In this document: positions 35,646 to 45,265 of the stretch, one piece after another
Position numbering within the stretch: the first letter of the stretch is position 1
Layout of the letters: every line of letters starts with the position of its first letter
From: Prado023 sp963798745
Lineage (GTDB): Bacteria; Actinomycetota; Actinomycetes; S36-B12; CAIYMF01
DNA: 64,000 nucleotides
Assembly (NCBI GenBank): GCA_963798745.1
Contig: CAWCUF010000002.1
Span: 62,001 to 126,000, forward strand
Reading direction: 5' to 3'
The notes under the pieces: generated by a model
Told to the model about the DNA's origin: nothing
Database searches by the model: none
What the model saw: only the letters and a program-made list of their open reading frames with translations
Translations under genes and position numbers: made by a program

Positions 35646-35669
35646 CCGGTCAGCGGCGCTGCCTTCCGC
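35646..35669 (+). repeat. Dispersed short repeat, copy B
   Basis: CCGGTCAGCGGCGCTGCCTT and then CCGC are identical to copy C at 58299-58322 and differ by one base from copy A at 19393. The flanks (GCGTACGGTT before it) also resemble those of copy C. Confidence 0.65.
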
Positions 35670-35704
35670 CGCCGAACTCCCCGCGGAGGGCTACTGGATT
35701 TGGA

Positions 35705-36230
35705 TTGGCTCGTCGACTCGGTCCAGTCCAAGGCTGGCTAGGAGGTCTCGGGCAGTTGCATCCAGACCGTGTGGCAGGTGTCGATGCCCAGACCGTCCAC
35801 CCACCGGCGCTCACCGGCGGCAACCCGGTCTACGGCGGCGTCTTAGCGCTCGGAGTAGCCCGCGAACCACGCGAGGGCAGTGATCAGGTAGGCCTGCAGC
35901 GGGCTTGCCGCCGCCCGCAGCGACTCGATGACTCGATGACTCCCACCGGAAGTCTGTGCGGTCGTTGGTCGCCATCGGATCGCCCGGTTGCGGCCGTAGT
36001 CGCCACGGGGTCGCGGCCTGCTGAAAGTCCGCGTTGAGCGGCAGGAACCGCTTGTGGACGTCGGCCACGGCCGAGCGCGCCGCGAAGTGCTCGAGTTCGG
36101 CGGCGAGTTGACGCTCGTTCGCGGCACGGCCGCTGTCGGTCAGGGACCAGCCTTCACCTCCGGCGAACTGGGACCGGCTCACCCACCCGGACACTCCGCT
36201 CTGGCATGCACGCATCTGTCATTGGCGACC
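35705..36230 (-). pseudogene. Regulator-like gene with several frameshifts
   Basis: The reading GEGWSLTDSGRAANERQLAA, RFLPLNADFQQAATPWRLRP and GDPMATNDRTDFRW comes first. In a second frame follow RVIESLRAAASPLQAYLITA and FAGYSER. Then come a TAA, AAVDRVAAGERRWVDGLGID, TCHTVWMQL and, in a third frame, RDLLASLGLDRVDE. This pattern is what I recall from winged-helix proteins annotated as transcriptional regulators in actinobacteria. The first shift coincides with a perfect tandem duplication of GACTCGAT (35922-35937). The N-terminal part of the HTH upstream of 36230 is not recognisable. Confidence 0.6.
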
Positions 36231-36701
36231 AGGACACCGGACCCGCAGCCAGAGCGGTCGAGCCATCGCGTCGCAACACGGCAGGCGCACCGACCGTGGT
36301 AGGCCCAAACGTCTCCCAGCTCCTGCCGGCCTTCGGCGGGCAGCCGGGATTCGCAACCATGGACGACGACGCGTTTGTTGACCGGGTCGTCGACCATCGT
36401 GCGACCCAGTCGGGCGAGCGGACCCGAGCCAAAGTCGGTCCCTTCGGTGCTGGCAGTCCGGGGGACGCTCAGGGAAATCCGCGCTGCGCGATCGCCCAAC
36501 GCTGGGTAGCCTCACCGCAGTGGCGCCTTCGGCAGCCACCGGAGACGTCGCCGGCGTGGGCTGGTCACGAAGAATGCTTGGTGAGCCCCTCCCTGGTGAC
36601 ACGCGATGGGGCCACGCCAGGTTCGGTGGGCCGCCGGTCTGCTGCCCTGCCAACCCCTGCCGGGGATCAGTGGGGAATGAGTCAGAGGAGCGCACGCCAC
36701 G
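36231..36701. other. Unassigned region, probably gene debris
   Basis: 471 bp before the UbiB-like gene. Both strands have open frames, but none has a start signal, a recognised domain or even codon use. It probably continues the decayed material to its left. Confidence 0.45.
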
Positions 36702-38402
36702 ATGGATGATTTGACCATTGCCCTTGTCAGCCACCGGGACCGGTTGCAACGCGTGAGCGAGGTGCTGGTTCGCTATGGGTTCGCCGGGTGGGTGACCCGC
36801 TCGGAGGCGGGGGGTGAGGGTGGGGTGTTCAGCGCGCTGCGTGGCCGGGCCGCGGATGACACCCTGGTGGGGCTCTCTCAGGGGGAGCGGTTGCGGGGAG
36901 TGCTGGTCGAGTTGGGCACCACCTGGGTGAAGTTCGGGCAGATGCTCAGCCTGCGCCCGGATGTCGTGGGCCCGGAGGTCGCCCGCGAGCTCGAGTTGCT
37001 CCAGGCCGCGGTGCCCGCCGATCCTCCGGGACTGGCCCAGGCCCTGGTGGAGGCCGAGTTGGGGATGCCCGCCGAGAGGGCGTTTGGGTCCTTCGACCCG
37101 GCTCCGTTCGCCTCGGGGTCGGTGGCCCAGGTGCATGCTGCGACCCTGCGCGACGGCACCGAGGTGGTGGTCAAGGTCCTCCACGACGGCGCCGAGCAGG
37201 TTGTTGCCGACGATCTGGCGTTGATGACGGCGTTGGCCCGGTACCTGGAGCAGCGCGACCAGGAGATCGCCCAATACCGGCCGAGCATCCTGGTCGGCGA
37301 GTTCGCCGGGATGATGCGTTCGGCGGTCGACCTGAGCCAGGAACGCGCGAACCTCGAGCAATTCACGGCCAACTTCGCCGGCGAGCCCGATGTGGTCATC
37401 CCGACCGCGTACCCGGAGGTGTCGACCCGCCGGATTCTGACGATGAGCCGCATCCAGGGTGCGTCGTTCACCGACCGGGCCAGCGTCGCGGCCACCGGGT
37501 GGGATGTCGACACCCTGGTCCAGCGGGCGACCAACATCTACCTGGAGATGATCTTCCGCGACGGGCTGTATCACGCGGATCCGCACCCCGGGAACTTCCT
37601 ACTGCCCGACAGGGCGCACCTGGCGATCCTGGACTTCGGGGACGTGGGGCGGGTGTCCCACCAGCGCCGCGACCAGCTCGAGGGGCTGGTGATCGCCGGG
37701 GTCGCCCGTGATCTGGAGTCCTTGACCGACATGGTCATCGAGCTGACCACACCACCACCGGGAACCGACCTGGCGGCGTTGCGCGCCGACCTCGACGCCT
37801 GGATGAACCGCTACCTGCTGGCCGGGGTGGCGCACCTGGATGTGGCCGGGATCATCGACTCCGGGATGGGCCTGATGCACAAGCATCACCTGGTCCTGCC
37901 GGCGGACCTGGCGCTGCTGTTCCGGGTGCTGCTGCGCCTGCAGGGCCTTGGCCAGGGTGTGGGTACCGAGGTGAAGGTCACCGAGCTGCTGCGCCCCTAC
38001 GTGGCCGACGCGGCGGCCAAGCGGTTCGACCCGCGTCGGATGGCCCACCAGGCTGCCCGCAACGCGCGCGGCTGGGACCGGTTCCTGAGCTCGCTTCCCC
38101 AGGACATGACCGCAATCCTGGAGCAGGTGCGCACCGGCGAGCTGGGGGTGGACTTCAGGGTCCATGACACCGACGGGGTCGCAGACCGGCTCGTCGACGG
38201 GCTGATCGCCTCCGCGTCCCTGCTGGCCTCCGCCCAGTTGCTGTCCCGACGCACCGGCCCCTCGGTCGGTGGGCTGTCGGTGGCCGGGCTGGTCGCCGCA
38301 GGGGTGGGTGCGGCCACCTGGCAGCGTTTGGCCTCCCAGCGGCAGGGCCACCAGTCAGCGGTCAGCCGGGCCCGGCGTTTGGCCGGGATGCGCAGGACGT
38401 GA
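36702..38402 (+). CDS. ABC1/UbiB-family atypical kinase
   Basis: The 566-residue protein contains the UbiB hallmarks: the KxGQ motif (WVKFGQMLSLRPDVV), the Gly/Ala-rich loop ASGSVAQVHAATLRDG, the lysine VVVKVLHDG, the catalytic HADPHPGNFLL and metal-binding DFGDVGRVS. The family uses ATP to support quinone or isoprenoid lipid metabolism; the actinobacterial members are little studied. Two hydrophobic C-terminal stretches (about 500-540) could anchor it to the membrane. The start at 36702 follows a GAGCGCACGCCACG leader with no strong ribosome site. It is followed by a convergent M20 gene. Confidence 0.9.
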   Translation: MDDLTIALVSHRDRLQRVSEVLVRYGFAGWVTRSEAGGEGGVFSALRGRAADDTLVGLSQGERLRGVLVELGTTWVKFGQMLSLRPDVVGPEVARELELLQAAVPADPPGLAQALVEAELGMPAERAFGSFDPAPFASGSVAQVHAATLRDGTEVVVKVLHDGAEQVVADDLALMTALARYLEQRDQEIAQYRPSILVGEFAGMMRSAVDLSQERANLEQFTANFAGEPDVVIPTAYPEVSTRRILTMSRIQGASFTDRASVAATGWDVDTLVQRATNIYLEMIFRDGLYHADPHPGNFLLPDRAHLAILDFGDVGRVSHQRRDQLEGLVIAGVARDLESLTDMVIELTTPPPGTDLAALRADLDAWMNRYLLAGVAHLDVAGIIDSGMGLMHKHHLVLPADLALLFRVLLRLQGLGQGVGTEVKVTELLRPYVADAAAKRFDPRRMAHQAARNARGWDRFLSSLPQDMTAILEQVRTGELGVDFRVHDTDGVADRLVDGLIASASLLASAQLLSRRTGPSVGGLSVAGLVAAGVGAATWQRLASQRQGHQSAVSRARRLAGMRRT

Positions 38403-38430
38403 AACGACCGCGTCCGGGTGCGCGGGATCA

Positions 38431-39666
38431 CTAGCCCCCAGCACTGGGCAGCCACGCGTGGGCCCCGGCCACCAAGGCGTTGACCCCCATGGTGAGCGTA
38501 GGTTCGATGACCGGGGCGAACAACGGCGAATGGTTCGAAGGCAGGGCCGCAGCGCGTGCCGCGATCTCCTCGAAGTCCGCCGCCCCCTCGAAGAGGGCGG
38601 GGTCCGCCCCGCCGAGCAGCCAGTAGACGCACGGGACCCCGGCGGCGATCGCCAGCAGCCCGACATCCTCGCTCCCGGTCACCGGACCCGGGTCGACCAC
38701 CATCGCCCCGATCGCCTGCAGCGCGGGGCGGGTCCGGTCGACGGCAGCCTGGTCGTTGGACACCGCGGGGAACGACGAGGTGAGCTCCACGTCGGGTGGT
38801 GTCGGGGCATCGGAGGCGGCCGCCTCGGCGCGGGCGATCCGCCCGATGGCCGCCACCACCCGGTCGCGCACGTCGACGGTGAACGTGCGCACGGTGATCA
38901 GCAGCTCGGCGTGGTCGGGGATGATGTTCGCCGCGGTGCCGGCCCTCATCATCCCGACAGTGACCACCGCGGTCTCACTGCCCCCGACCTCACGGGACAC
39001 CACCGTCTGCAGGCGCATCACGGTGGCCGCGGCCATCACGACCGGGTCGACCGACACCTCCGGTCGCGACCCGTGCGCCCCACGCCCGTGCAGCACGATC
39101 CGCAGCACGTCAGCGGCGGCGAACGCCGGCCCGGAGCGCAGCCCGATCACCCCCGCGGGGATCGGGGCCACATGCTGACCCAGGACCACGTCCGGGTGAC
39201 CGAATCGGCTGAACAGGCCGTAATCGAGCATCGCCTGGGCCCCCGCACCCAACTCCTCAGCCGGTTGGAACACCAGCATCAACGTGCCAGCCCACGACGC
39301 TGTGTCCCCGGCCAGGCGCTCGGCGGCCCCGAGCAGCGCGGCCACGTGCATGTCATGGCCGCAGGCGTGCATCACCGGAACGTCCCCACCCGCCCCGGGT
39401 GCCACGACTGTGCTGGCATACGGCAGGCCGGTCGCCTCCGCCACGGGCAGCCCGTCCATGTCCGCGCGCAACAGCGCGGTCGGCCCGGCGCCGTTGTGCA
39501 GGATCCCCACCACCCCGGTCCGGCCCACCCCGGTGGTCACCTCGAACCCGAACCGGGTCAACCAGTCGGCCACGACCCCGGCCGTGCGATGCTCGGCGAA
39601 CCCCAACTCCGGGTGCGCGTGCAGGTCCCGGTAGATGTTTCCCAGATCCTCAGCAGTGGACGTCAT
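38431..39666 (-). CDS. M20 family amidohydrolase (hippurate/N-acyl-amino-acid hydrolase-like)
   Basis: The 411-residue cytoplasmic enzyme hydrolyses N-acyl or N-carbamoyl amino acids or related amides. Metal-site motifs: DLHAHPELGFAEHRTA (start), LRADMDGLPVAE, MHACGHDMHVAALLGAA (Zn ligands), FQPAEELGAGA and the C-terminal PSNHSPLF. The dimerisation domain carries VLHGRGAHGSRPEVSVDPVV. The ATG at 39666 has a CTGAGGAGGT site. It ends 28 bp before the UbiB-like gene's stop and is probably monocistronic. The specific substrate is not deducible. Confidence 0.93.
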   Translation of the reverse strand: MTSTAEDLGNIYRDLHAHPELGFAEHRTAGVVADWLTRFGFEVTTGVGRTGVVGILHNGAGPTALLRADMDGLPVAEATGLPYASTVVAPGAGGDVPVMHACGHDMHVAALLGAAERLAGDTASWAGTLMLVFQPAEELGAGAQAMLDYGLFSRFGHPDVVLGQHVAPIPAGVIGLRSGPAFAAADVLRIVLHGRGAHGSRPEVSVDPVVMAAATVMRLQTVVSREVGGSETAVVTVGMMRAGTAANIIPDHAELLITVRTFTVDVRDRVVAAIGRIARAEAAASDAPTPPDVELTSSFPAVSNDQAAVDRTRPALQAIGAMVVDPGPVTGSEDVGLLAIAAGVPCVYWLLGGADPALFEGAADFEEIAARAAALPSNHSPLFAPVIEPTLTMGVNALVAGAHAWLPSAGG

Positions 39667-40041
39667 CGGACCTCCTCAGGTCGGTCGCTCACGGGCACAG
39701 AACCGCCAATCCCGCCGTCCGGCCCACCACGACGACCCGGTCAGGATCATGCCCCATCCGCGTGCCATGCGCAGGATGGCCGCTTCCCAGGACCGGATCG
39801 ACGCCAGGCGAGGAAGAGGGTCCTAGCGCGCAACGCTTGGGACGCGATCCATGATCCGCGGGTCATCAAGCAGAAGCTGCGGACCGCGATAGTGCCCGGC
39901 ACCATGTGCCCGCTTCCGCGTACCGTGCCGGCGTCGCGGCGCCCGATGCGACGCCGCCTGTCGCCACCCTGGGGAGGCGCCCAGTAGGACGCGCGCCAGT
40001 CAAGGGCAGCTTCGGCGGGGGGAATGCCCAGGCAAGGCCCC
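39667..40041. other. Intergenic stretch, no gene recognised
   Basis: 375 bp between the M20 gene's start and the antiporter's stop. No reading frame on either strand is convincing and no repeat or hairpin stands out. Confidence 0.5.
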
Positions 40042-41322
40042 TCACCCCTGGCGAAGGATCGAGCCGCGCGGCTGGGGGTGGAACGCGGGGGCGCTGACGT
40101 CGCCTCGCGTCTCGGCCGTCGGTCGGTTCCGGTCCACCCAGTTGCCGTACCGCTGCGCCAGCGGTCCGGCGGACAGCCCGTGTGCCAGCACGCTGAGCAC
40201 CACGGTGAGGCCCACGATGGACAGCGCGGCGCTCAGCTGCTCGTCCATCACGAGGCTCTCGACGGCGATCATCGTGAACACGACCGAGACGAGCCCCCGC
40301 GGGCCGAACCAGCCGACGAACAACAGCGTCGGTGCCCGCAGGCCGGTGCCGAGCAGGGCCAGGGCCATCGGCCCCATCCGCAGGACCGTCAGCGACATCA
40401 CTGCGAACAGAACCTCCTGCCAGCCGATGGCACCCAGGATGCGCGGGACCGCGACGACGCCGAACACGGCCCACACGATGAACCCCAGCGGCCCGGTGAG
40501 CACCTCGGTCAGGTGCAGGGCGGAGTGCTCCTCGGCCAGCCACTCCCCTGCGCCGGTGAGGGCGGTGCCCGCGATGTAGGCAGCGACGAAGCCGTTGCCG
40601 TGCACGAGCTCCGCCCCGCCGAAGGCGATCACGGGGAGGGCGAGCACCCCGAGCGCGCGGGTCTCGCTGGTGCTCCAGTCCCTGGCGCGTGACCATCCGA
40701 GCAGCTTCGCGCCGACGACGCCGACGGCGATTCCGATCGCCACACCCCAGGCGATGGCCGCCGCGGCCTGGGCCAGGCTGGCGGCGGGGCGCAGTCCGTA
40801 GGTGCCGGCGAGGGCAGCGATCGCGAACAGGGCCACCGGCGTGGCCAGGCCGTCGTTGAGCCCGCTTTCGACGTTGAGCAGCCGGCGCACCCGAACCGGC
40901 ACGATCGGGTTCAGGACCGTTGCTGCGCCGAGGCCGGCGTCGGTGGGGGCCAACGCGGCAGCAACCAGCAGGCTCAGCATGATGGGCTGGTCGGGGAAGA
41001 CGGCGCGGGCGAGCAGGAAGCCGGCCAGCAGAGTGAGCGGGAAGGCGATCCCCAGGGTGCGCGCGACGAAGCCCCGGTCCTGACGGATGTCGTGGGGGCG
41101 TACCTGGGCGGCGTCGTGGAACAGTACGAGCACGAGAGTCATCTCGGCGATGGGTCGGACCCAGGTGACCTCGCTGGCCGAGGGGGACTCAACCGAAAGC
41201 CCGATGATGCTCCCCGCCGCCACGAACACGATCGGGGCGGTGACGTTCCAGCGACCGAGGCGATGGGCGCACGCGCCGAACAGGACCACGAGTGCGGCGA
41301 ACACGACGACTGCTGTCGCCAT
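40042..41322 (-). CDS. Cation:proton antiporter, CPA1 (NhaP-like)
   Basis: The 426-residue membrane protein has about 12 helices. The CPA1 core is clear: AAALAPTDAGLGAATVLNPI, VRRLLNVESGLNDGLATPVA with the ND pair in the transport site, and GWFGPRGLVSVVFTMIAVES. It exchanges Na+ or K+ for H+. It starts 6 nt after the alkyl sulfatase stop in the same direction, so the two are one operon. Ester hydrolysis by the sulfatase releases protons, and an antiporter beside it could correct cytoplasmic pH or use the cation that arrives with the alkyl sulfate; this is inference. Confidence 0.9.
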   Translation of the reverse strand: MATAVVVFAALVVLFGACAHRLGRWNVTAPIVFVAAGSIIGLSVESPSASEVTWVRPIAEMTLVLVLFHDAAQVRPHDIRQDRGFVARTLGIAFPLTLLAGFLLARAVFPDQPIMLSLLVAAALAPTDAGLGAATVLNPIVPVRVRRLLNVESGLNDGLATPVALFAIAALAGTYGLRPAASLAQAAAAIAWGVAIGIAVGVVGAKLLGWSRARDWSTSETRALGVLALPVIAFGGAELVHGNGFVAAYIAGTALTGAGEWLAEEHSALHLTEVLTGPLGFIVWAVFGVVAVPRILGAIGWQEVLFAVMSLTVLRMGPMALALLGTGLRAPTLLFVGWFGPRGLVSVVFTMIAVESLVMDEQLSAALSIVGLTVVLSVLAHGLSAGPLAQRYGNWVDRNRPTAETRGDVSAPAFHPQPRGSILRQG

Positions 41323-41328
41323 GGGGTC

Positions 41329-43320
41329 TCACCCCCCGGACGAGTCCGCCAGCGGCTCCTGGGCGAACGCGTCGAGCGCGGGGCTGAGGTGCCCGGGCCC
41401 TGTCCCGGGCATGATCTCGAAGCCGAGCTCGAAGTGGACGAGCATGCCGGCCAGCGCCAGCAGCGGCGCTGGGTCGCCCTCGATCGCGGCCCGACCCTCG
41501 GCGACCTGCTGGGCCAGGGGCGCCTGGCCGGCCATCGCCGCCTCGAGGTCGGCGCGATCGATCGTCAGGGTGAAGTCGGGGTCGTCGGCGCGGAATCCGG
41601 CCACGTTGGTGAGCACCCCGTTGCTGAGCTCGACGACGAATTGCTCGCCCGTGTCTGGCGTCACGAGGTTGGCCGTGAACGTGTGGCCGAGCGCCTTGTC
41701 GGGATCGAGCCGGATGCCCAGGAAGTCCAGGAACTGGCCGGTGCCCAGTGCGCGGATCATGTCCGGGCCCGTGCTCGACGGCGGTACCCCCTCGGGGATC
41801 CCCGAGCGCAGCTCGAGCGCGGCCGCCAGGTAGCTGTTGCGCACGCTCGGGCTCTCGTGCTGGTAGCCGAGCTGCTCGAAGGCGTCGGCGAGCAGCTGGC
41901 GGGCCGCCTCGTTGGCCGGCTCGGCGTGAACGAGCAGGTCGAGCAACTCGACGGCCATGCGATAGCTGCCCTCGTCGACCAGCCGGCGGCTGCGGGCCAG
42001 GACGGGCACGGCCCCGCCCATCATCTCGACCTTCAGCGGCGCTGATTCGCGTGGCGACAGCGGGATCAGCGTCGCGGGGTTGGCGTCCCAGTACCCGAGG
42101 TAGCGGTTCACCACCGCGCGCGCGTTGTGCTCCACCGATCCGTGGTAGCTGCGCGCCGCCCACTGCCGCTGCAGCGGCTCGGGCACCCGGTACACGTTGT
42201 GGATCTCGTTGATGGTCACGCCGCGGTTGGCCAGGTGCAGCACTCCGTTGTTGAGGTGGGCGTAGGTGTCACGCTGCGCGCGCATGACCTCCTGGATGCG
42301 CTCGTTGCCCCACCTCGGCCACGTGTGCGAGGCGAACATCACCTCGGCCTCCCGGCCGAACAGGTACAGTGCCCTGTTGATCTGCCGCGACCACTCGAGG
42401 GCGTCGCGGATCAGCGCGCCGCGCAGCGTGTAGATGTTGTGGATCGTCGCCACGATGTTCTCCGCAGCCCAGAACGCCCTGAGGTCAGGGAACCAGGTGT
42501 TCATCTCGGCCGGCGCCTCGGTGCCCGGGGTGTTCTGGAACACCATGCGCACCCCGTCGACCGTCAGCTCCTCGATGTCGTCGGTGATGACCCGCGTCGG
42601 CGGGATGAGCCCGGGCGTCCCGGCCGCCACCCCCTTGCCGATCGCCTGGTCCACGTGCCCGAACGGGCTGCGGTCCAGCAGCGCGCCGTACTGGTAGAAC
42701 ATCCGGCGGTTCATCGCGTTTCCGGCGTACACGTTCTCGGCCACGGCATGGTCCATGAACCCCACCGGGGCGATGACCGGGACCCGGCCGGCCCGCACGT
42801 CCGCCTCGTCGACCACGCCGCGCACGCCGCCGAAGTGGTCGCCGTGGGAGTGGGAGTAGACGACGGCCACGACCGGCCGCTCGCCGAGGTGCTGGTTGGC
42901 CAGCGCCAGCGCCGCCGCAGCGGTCTCCTTGCAGGTCAGGGGATCGAACACGATCCACCCGGTGTCCGAGCGGATGAAGCTGATGTTCGCCAGGTCGAAC
43001 CCGCGCACCTGGTAGATGTGCCCGGGCACCACCTCGAACAGGCCGTACTCCATGTTCAGGGTGGCCTGGCGCTGCAGCGAGGGGTGGATGCTGTCGTACT
43101 GCTCGCCGGTCAACAGGAAGTCGTAGGCGCCGATGTTCCATGCGGTGTTGCCCGCCTCGGCCATGATCTGCCGGTACCCCGGCGCCGCGAGGAACCCCCG
43201 ACGGGCCTCGGCGAAGTCGCGCTCGTCGTCGAACGGAAGGGCCGCCCGGTGCGTGCGTTGCGCAGCAGCGGTGGCATCTGACGGGAGCTTGCCGAGGGGG
43301 TGGAAGTGCGTTTCGGGCAT
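41329..43320 (-). CDS. SdsA-type linear alkyl sulfatase (metallo-beta-lactamase fold)
   Basis: The 663-residue type III alkyl sulfatase hydrolyses alkyl sulfates such as dodecyl sulfate to alcohol and sulfate. The binuclear zinc site SHSHGDHFGG (H157, H159, D161, H162) is followed by AENIVATIHNIYTLRGALIR. Then come the helical dimerisation domain (RYLGYWDANPATLIPL, ELLDLLVHAEPANEAARQLL) and the SCP2-like C-terminal domain (DFLGIRLDPDKALG to the end). Unlike Pseudomonas SdsA1, the N-terminus MPETHFHPLGKLPSDATAAA has no signal peptide, so substrate uptake would be needed. It is the first gene of the operon with the antiporter. A 24-bp motif lies 32 bp upstream of the start. Confidence 0.93.
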   Translation of the reverse strand: MPETHFHPLGKLPSDATAAAQRTHRAALPFDDERDFAEARRGFLAAPGYRQIMAEAGNTAWNIGAYDFLLTGEQYDSIHPSLQRQATLNMEYGLFEVVPGHIYQVRGFDLANISFIRSDTGWIVFDPLTCKETAAAALALANQHLGERPVVAVVYSHSHGDHFGGVRGVVDEADVRAGRVPVIAPVGFMDHAVAENVYAGNAMNRRMFYQYGALLDRSPFGHVDQAIGKGVAAGTPGLIPPTRVITDDIEELTVDGVRMVFQNTPGTEAPAEMNTWFPDLRAFWAAENIVATIHNIYTLRGALIRDALEWSRQINRALYLFGREAEVMFASHTWPRWGNERIQEVMRAQRDTYAHLNNGVLHLANRGVTINEIHNVYRVPEPLQRQWAARSYHGSVEHNARAVVNRYLGYWDANPATLIPLSPRESAPLKVEMMGGAVPVLARSRRLVDEGSYRMAVELLDLLVHAEPANEAARQLLADAFEQLGYQHESPSVRNSYLAAALELRSGIPEGVPPSSTGPDMIRALGTGQFLDFLGIRLDPDKALGHTFTANLVTPDTGEQFVVELSNGVLTNVAGFRADDPDFTLTIDRADLEAAMAGQAPLAQQVAEGRAAIEGDPAPLLALAGMLVHFELGFEIMPGTGPGHLSPALDAFAQEPLADSSGG

Positions 43321-43351
43321 GTGCCGGAACGTACGCCTGGCCGGCGTCCAC

Positions 43352-43378
43352 GCGCCTCACATGGAATTGATGAGGCGC
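43352..43378 (-). promoter_or_regulatory. Regulatory site 1: motif shared with the acyl-CoA ligase promoter
   Basis: Read on the minus strand, CTCATCAATTCCATGTGAGG then CGCG differs at only two of 24 positions from the sequence at 47988-48011. Here the site is also a perfect dyad: GCGCCTCA (43352-43359) and TGAGGCGC (43371-43378) flank an 11-nt centre. It lies between the divergent alkyl sulfatase (start 43320) and SulP (start 43436). It is the likely operator of the LuxR-type regulator encoded after SulP. Confidence 0.7.
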
Positions 43379-43435
43379 ACGTCGGATGGAGGCATGGAGA
43401 GACTCCCCGGCCGGAGCGGGGCTAGGGTGCGCGGC

Positions 43436-45265
43436 GTGAGCGACGGGGAGCGCCGAGCCTCTCCGGAGGGTGCCGACACAGGTCTCGGGCCGCAGCCTGC
43501 CCCGATCCCAGAGCCCACAGGAGCCACCGAGCCCGCGCCGGTCCCTGAGGGACAGAGCCTGTTCCGGGCGCCACCGGGCGTCACCGGAAGCCGCCACTTC
43601 CTGCCGCTGTTGGCGCAGCTGCGCAGCTACCGGTCGGTGCGTCCCGATGTGGTCGCCGGGGTCATCGTCGCTGCACTGGCGCTGCCCCAGGCGATGGCCT
43701 ACGCGCAGCTCGCCGGCCTACCGGTGGTCGTGGGGCTCTACGGGCTGGTCCTGCCCTTGTTCGCGTACGCGCTGCTGGGCTCCTCGCGGGTGCTCATGAC
43801 CGGTCCGACCACGACGGCCGCGCTGATGGTCGGGCCCGCACTGGTCGCCGTCAACCCGGACCCCGGCACGCACGTGGCTCTCGCGGCAATGCTCGCGCTG
43901 GTGGTCGGAATGGTGTTCCTGGCCGCGCGGCTGCTTCACCTGGGATGGCTGGCCGACTACTTCTCCGCCGCGGTGCTGCTCGGGTTCGTGACCGGGCTCG
44001 CGCTGACCATGATCGCCGGACAGCTCGGCGTGCTGTTCGGTGTGACAGTGGCGGGGGACACCCCGCTGCAGCAGTACGGTTCGTTCCTCGGAAGCGCGCT
44101 CGGAGGCACCCACGCGGCCACGGTGGCGATCGGCCTGGCCAGCCTCGCGCTGCTCCTGGTGGCCAGCCGCTGGTTCCCGCGGTTCCCGATGCTACTGGTG
44201 CTCACGATCGCGGCGATCGCCGTGTCGGGCCTGGCAGGGCTGGCTGAGCGCGGCGTCACCGTCGTGGGCGACATACCCGCCGGGCTGCCGCGGTTGTCCC
44301 TGCCCTCCGTGGGCGTGGGGGACGCGTTCCAGCTCCTGCTTCCGGCGGTCGGAATCGCGATCGTCGGGTTCTCCGATGCGATCCTGCTGGCCCGCAGCCT
44401 CGCCGCCGGGCCCGACGAGCGGGTCGACGCCGACCAGGAGCTGCTGGCGTTGGCCGGCCTCAACGCGGCCGCCGGCGTGACCGGATCGTTCCCAGTGGGG
44501 GCCAGCGGGTCGCGCAGCGCGGTGAACGTGGGCCTGGGTGGGCGTACCCAGGTGGTCAGCCTGGTTCAGGCCGGCACCGTCGTGGTCGTGCTCCTACTGC
44601 TCACCCCGGCGCTCGCGCTGCTGCCCAAGGCGGTCCTGGCGGCGGTGATCATCTACGCCGCGCTCAGCCTTGTGGACGTGCCGGAGTGGCTGGGGCTCGC
44701 GCGAGGATCGCGCGGCGAGCTGCTCATCGCGGCCGTGACCGTTCTCGGCATGCTCACCGTGGGCCTGCTGCCGGCGCTCGCGCTGGCCGTCGCCCTGTCG
44801 CTCCTGGACGTCGTGCGGCGAAGTGCCGAGCCACGGGATGCGGTGCTGGGCTGGAGCGCGCAGCACCATCGCCATGTCGATGTCGCCATAAACCCGGACG
44901 CGCTGCTTGTGCCCGGCGTGGTGGTCTATCGGCTCGACGACCGCCTGTTCTTCGCCAACGCGCGCTACTTCGCCGCCCGCGTGGAGCAGGCGGTGCACGG
45001 CTCGCCCACCCAGGTCCGGGTGTTCGTCTTCGACGCCGAGGTGGTGTCCCACCTCGACGCCGCCGCGGCGGCAACCCTGCGGCTGGTGATCGAGCGCCTG
45101 GCTTCGCAGGGCATCCAGTTCGTCCTCGCCCGGGCCCGTGCCGTTGTTCGCGAGCAGCTCGACCGCCATGGCCTGGCCGACGTCCTGCCACCCGAGCTGC
45201 GCTTCCCCACCGTTCGCGCAGCACTGCTGGCCACGGCGGGTGTCGACCTGGAGGGAGCCACGTGA
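43436..45265 (+). CDS. SulP-family anion transporter with C-terminal STAS domain
   Basis: The 609-residue transporter has a Pro/Glu-rich 55-residue cytoplasmic lead and about 12 helices. SulP motifs are PDVVAGVIVAALALPQAMAY, AQLAGLPVVVGLYGLVLPLF and GLNAAAGVTGSFPVGASGSR. Residues about 480-600 are a STAS domain (VVVYRLDDRLFFANARYFAA, VSHLDAAAAATLRLVIERLA). It probably moves sulfate released by the alkyl sulfatase, or takes up sulfate or bicarbonate. The GTG at 43436 lies 7 nt after TAGGGT; ATG 43394 is an alternative start. Its stop overlaps the regulator start (GTGA). Confidence 0.9.
   Translation: MSDGERRASPEGADTGLGPQPAPIPEPTGATEPAPVPEGQSLFRAPPGVTGSRHFLPLLAQLRSYRSVRPDVVAGVIVAALALPQAMAYAQLAGLPVVVGLYGLVLPLFAYALLGSSRVLMTGPTTTAALMVGPALVAVNPDPGTHVALAAMLALVVGMVFLAARLLHLGWLADYFSAAVLLGFVTGLALTMIAGQLGVLFGVTVAGDTPLQQYGSFLGSALGGTHAATVAIGLASLALLLVASRWFPRFPMLLVLTIAAIAVSGLAGLAERGVTVVGDIPAGLPRLSLPSVGVGDAFQLLLPAVGIAIVGFSDAILLARSLAAGPDERVDADQELLALAGLNAAAGVTGSFPVGASGSRSAVNVGLGGRTQVVSLVQAGTVVVVLLLLTPALALLPKAVLAAVIIYAALSLVDVPEWLGLARGSRGELLIAAVTVLGMLTVGLLPALALAVALSLLDVVRRSAEPRDAVLGWSAQHHRHVDVAINPDALLVPGVVVYRLDDRLFFANARYFAARVEQAVHGSPTQVRVFVFDAEVVSHLDAAAAATLRLVIERLASQGIQFVLARARAVVREQLDRHGLADVLPPELRFPTVRAALLATAGVDLEGAT

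Noticed and set aside
35646..35669. Integron attC site for the dispersed repeat
   Set aside because: No GTTRRRY/RYYYAAC core boxes and no integrase; gene orientation around copies is mixed.
44686..45261. In-frame extension upstream of the MalT-like regulator
   Set aside because: It overlaps the SulP STAS domain in another frame and is Arg/Ala-rich; the GTGA overlap at 45262 with a ribosome site is the better start.
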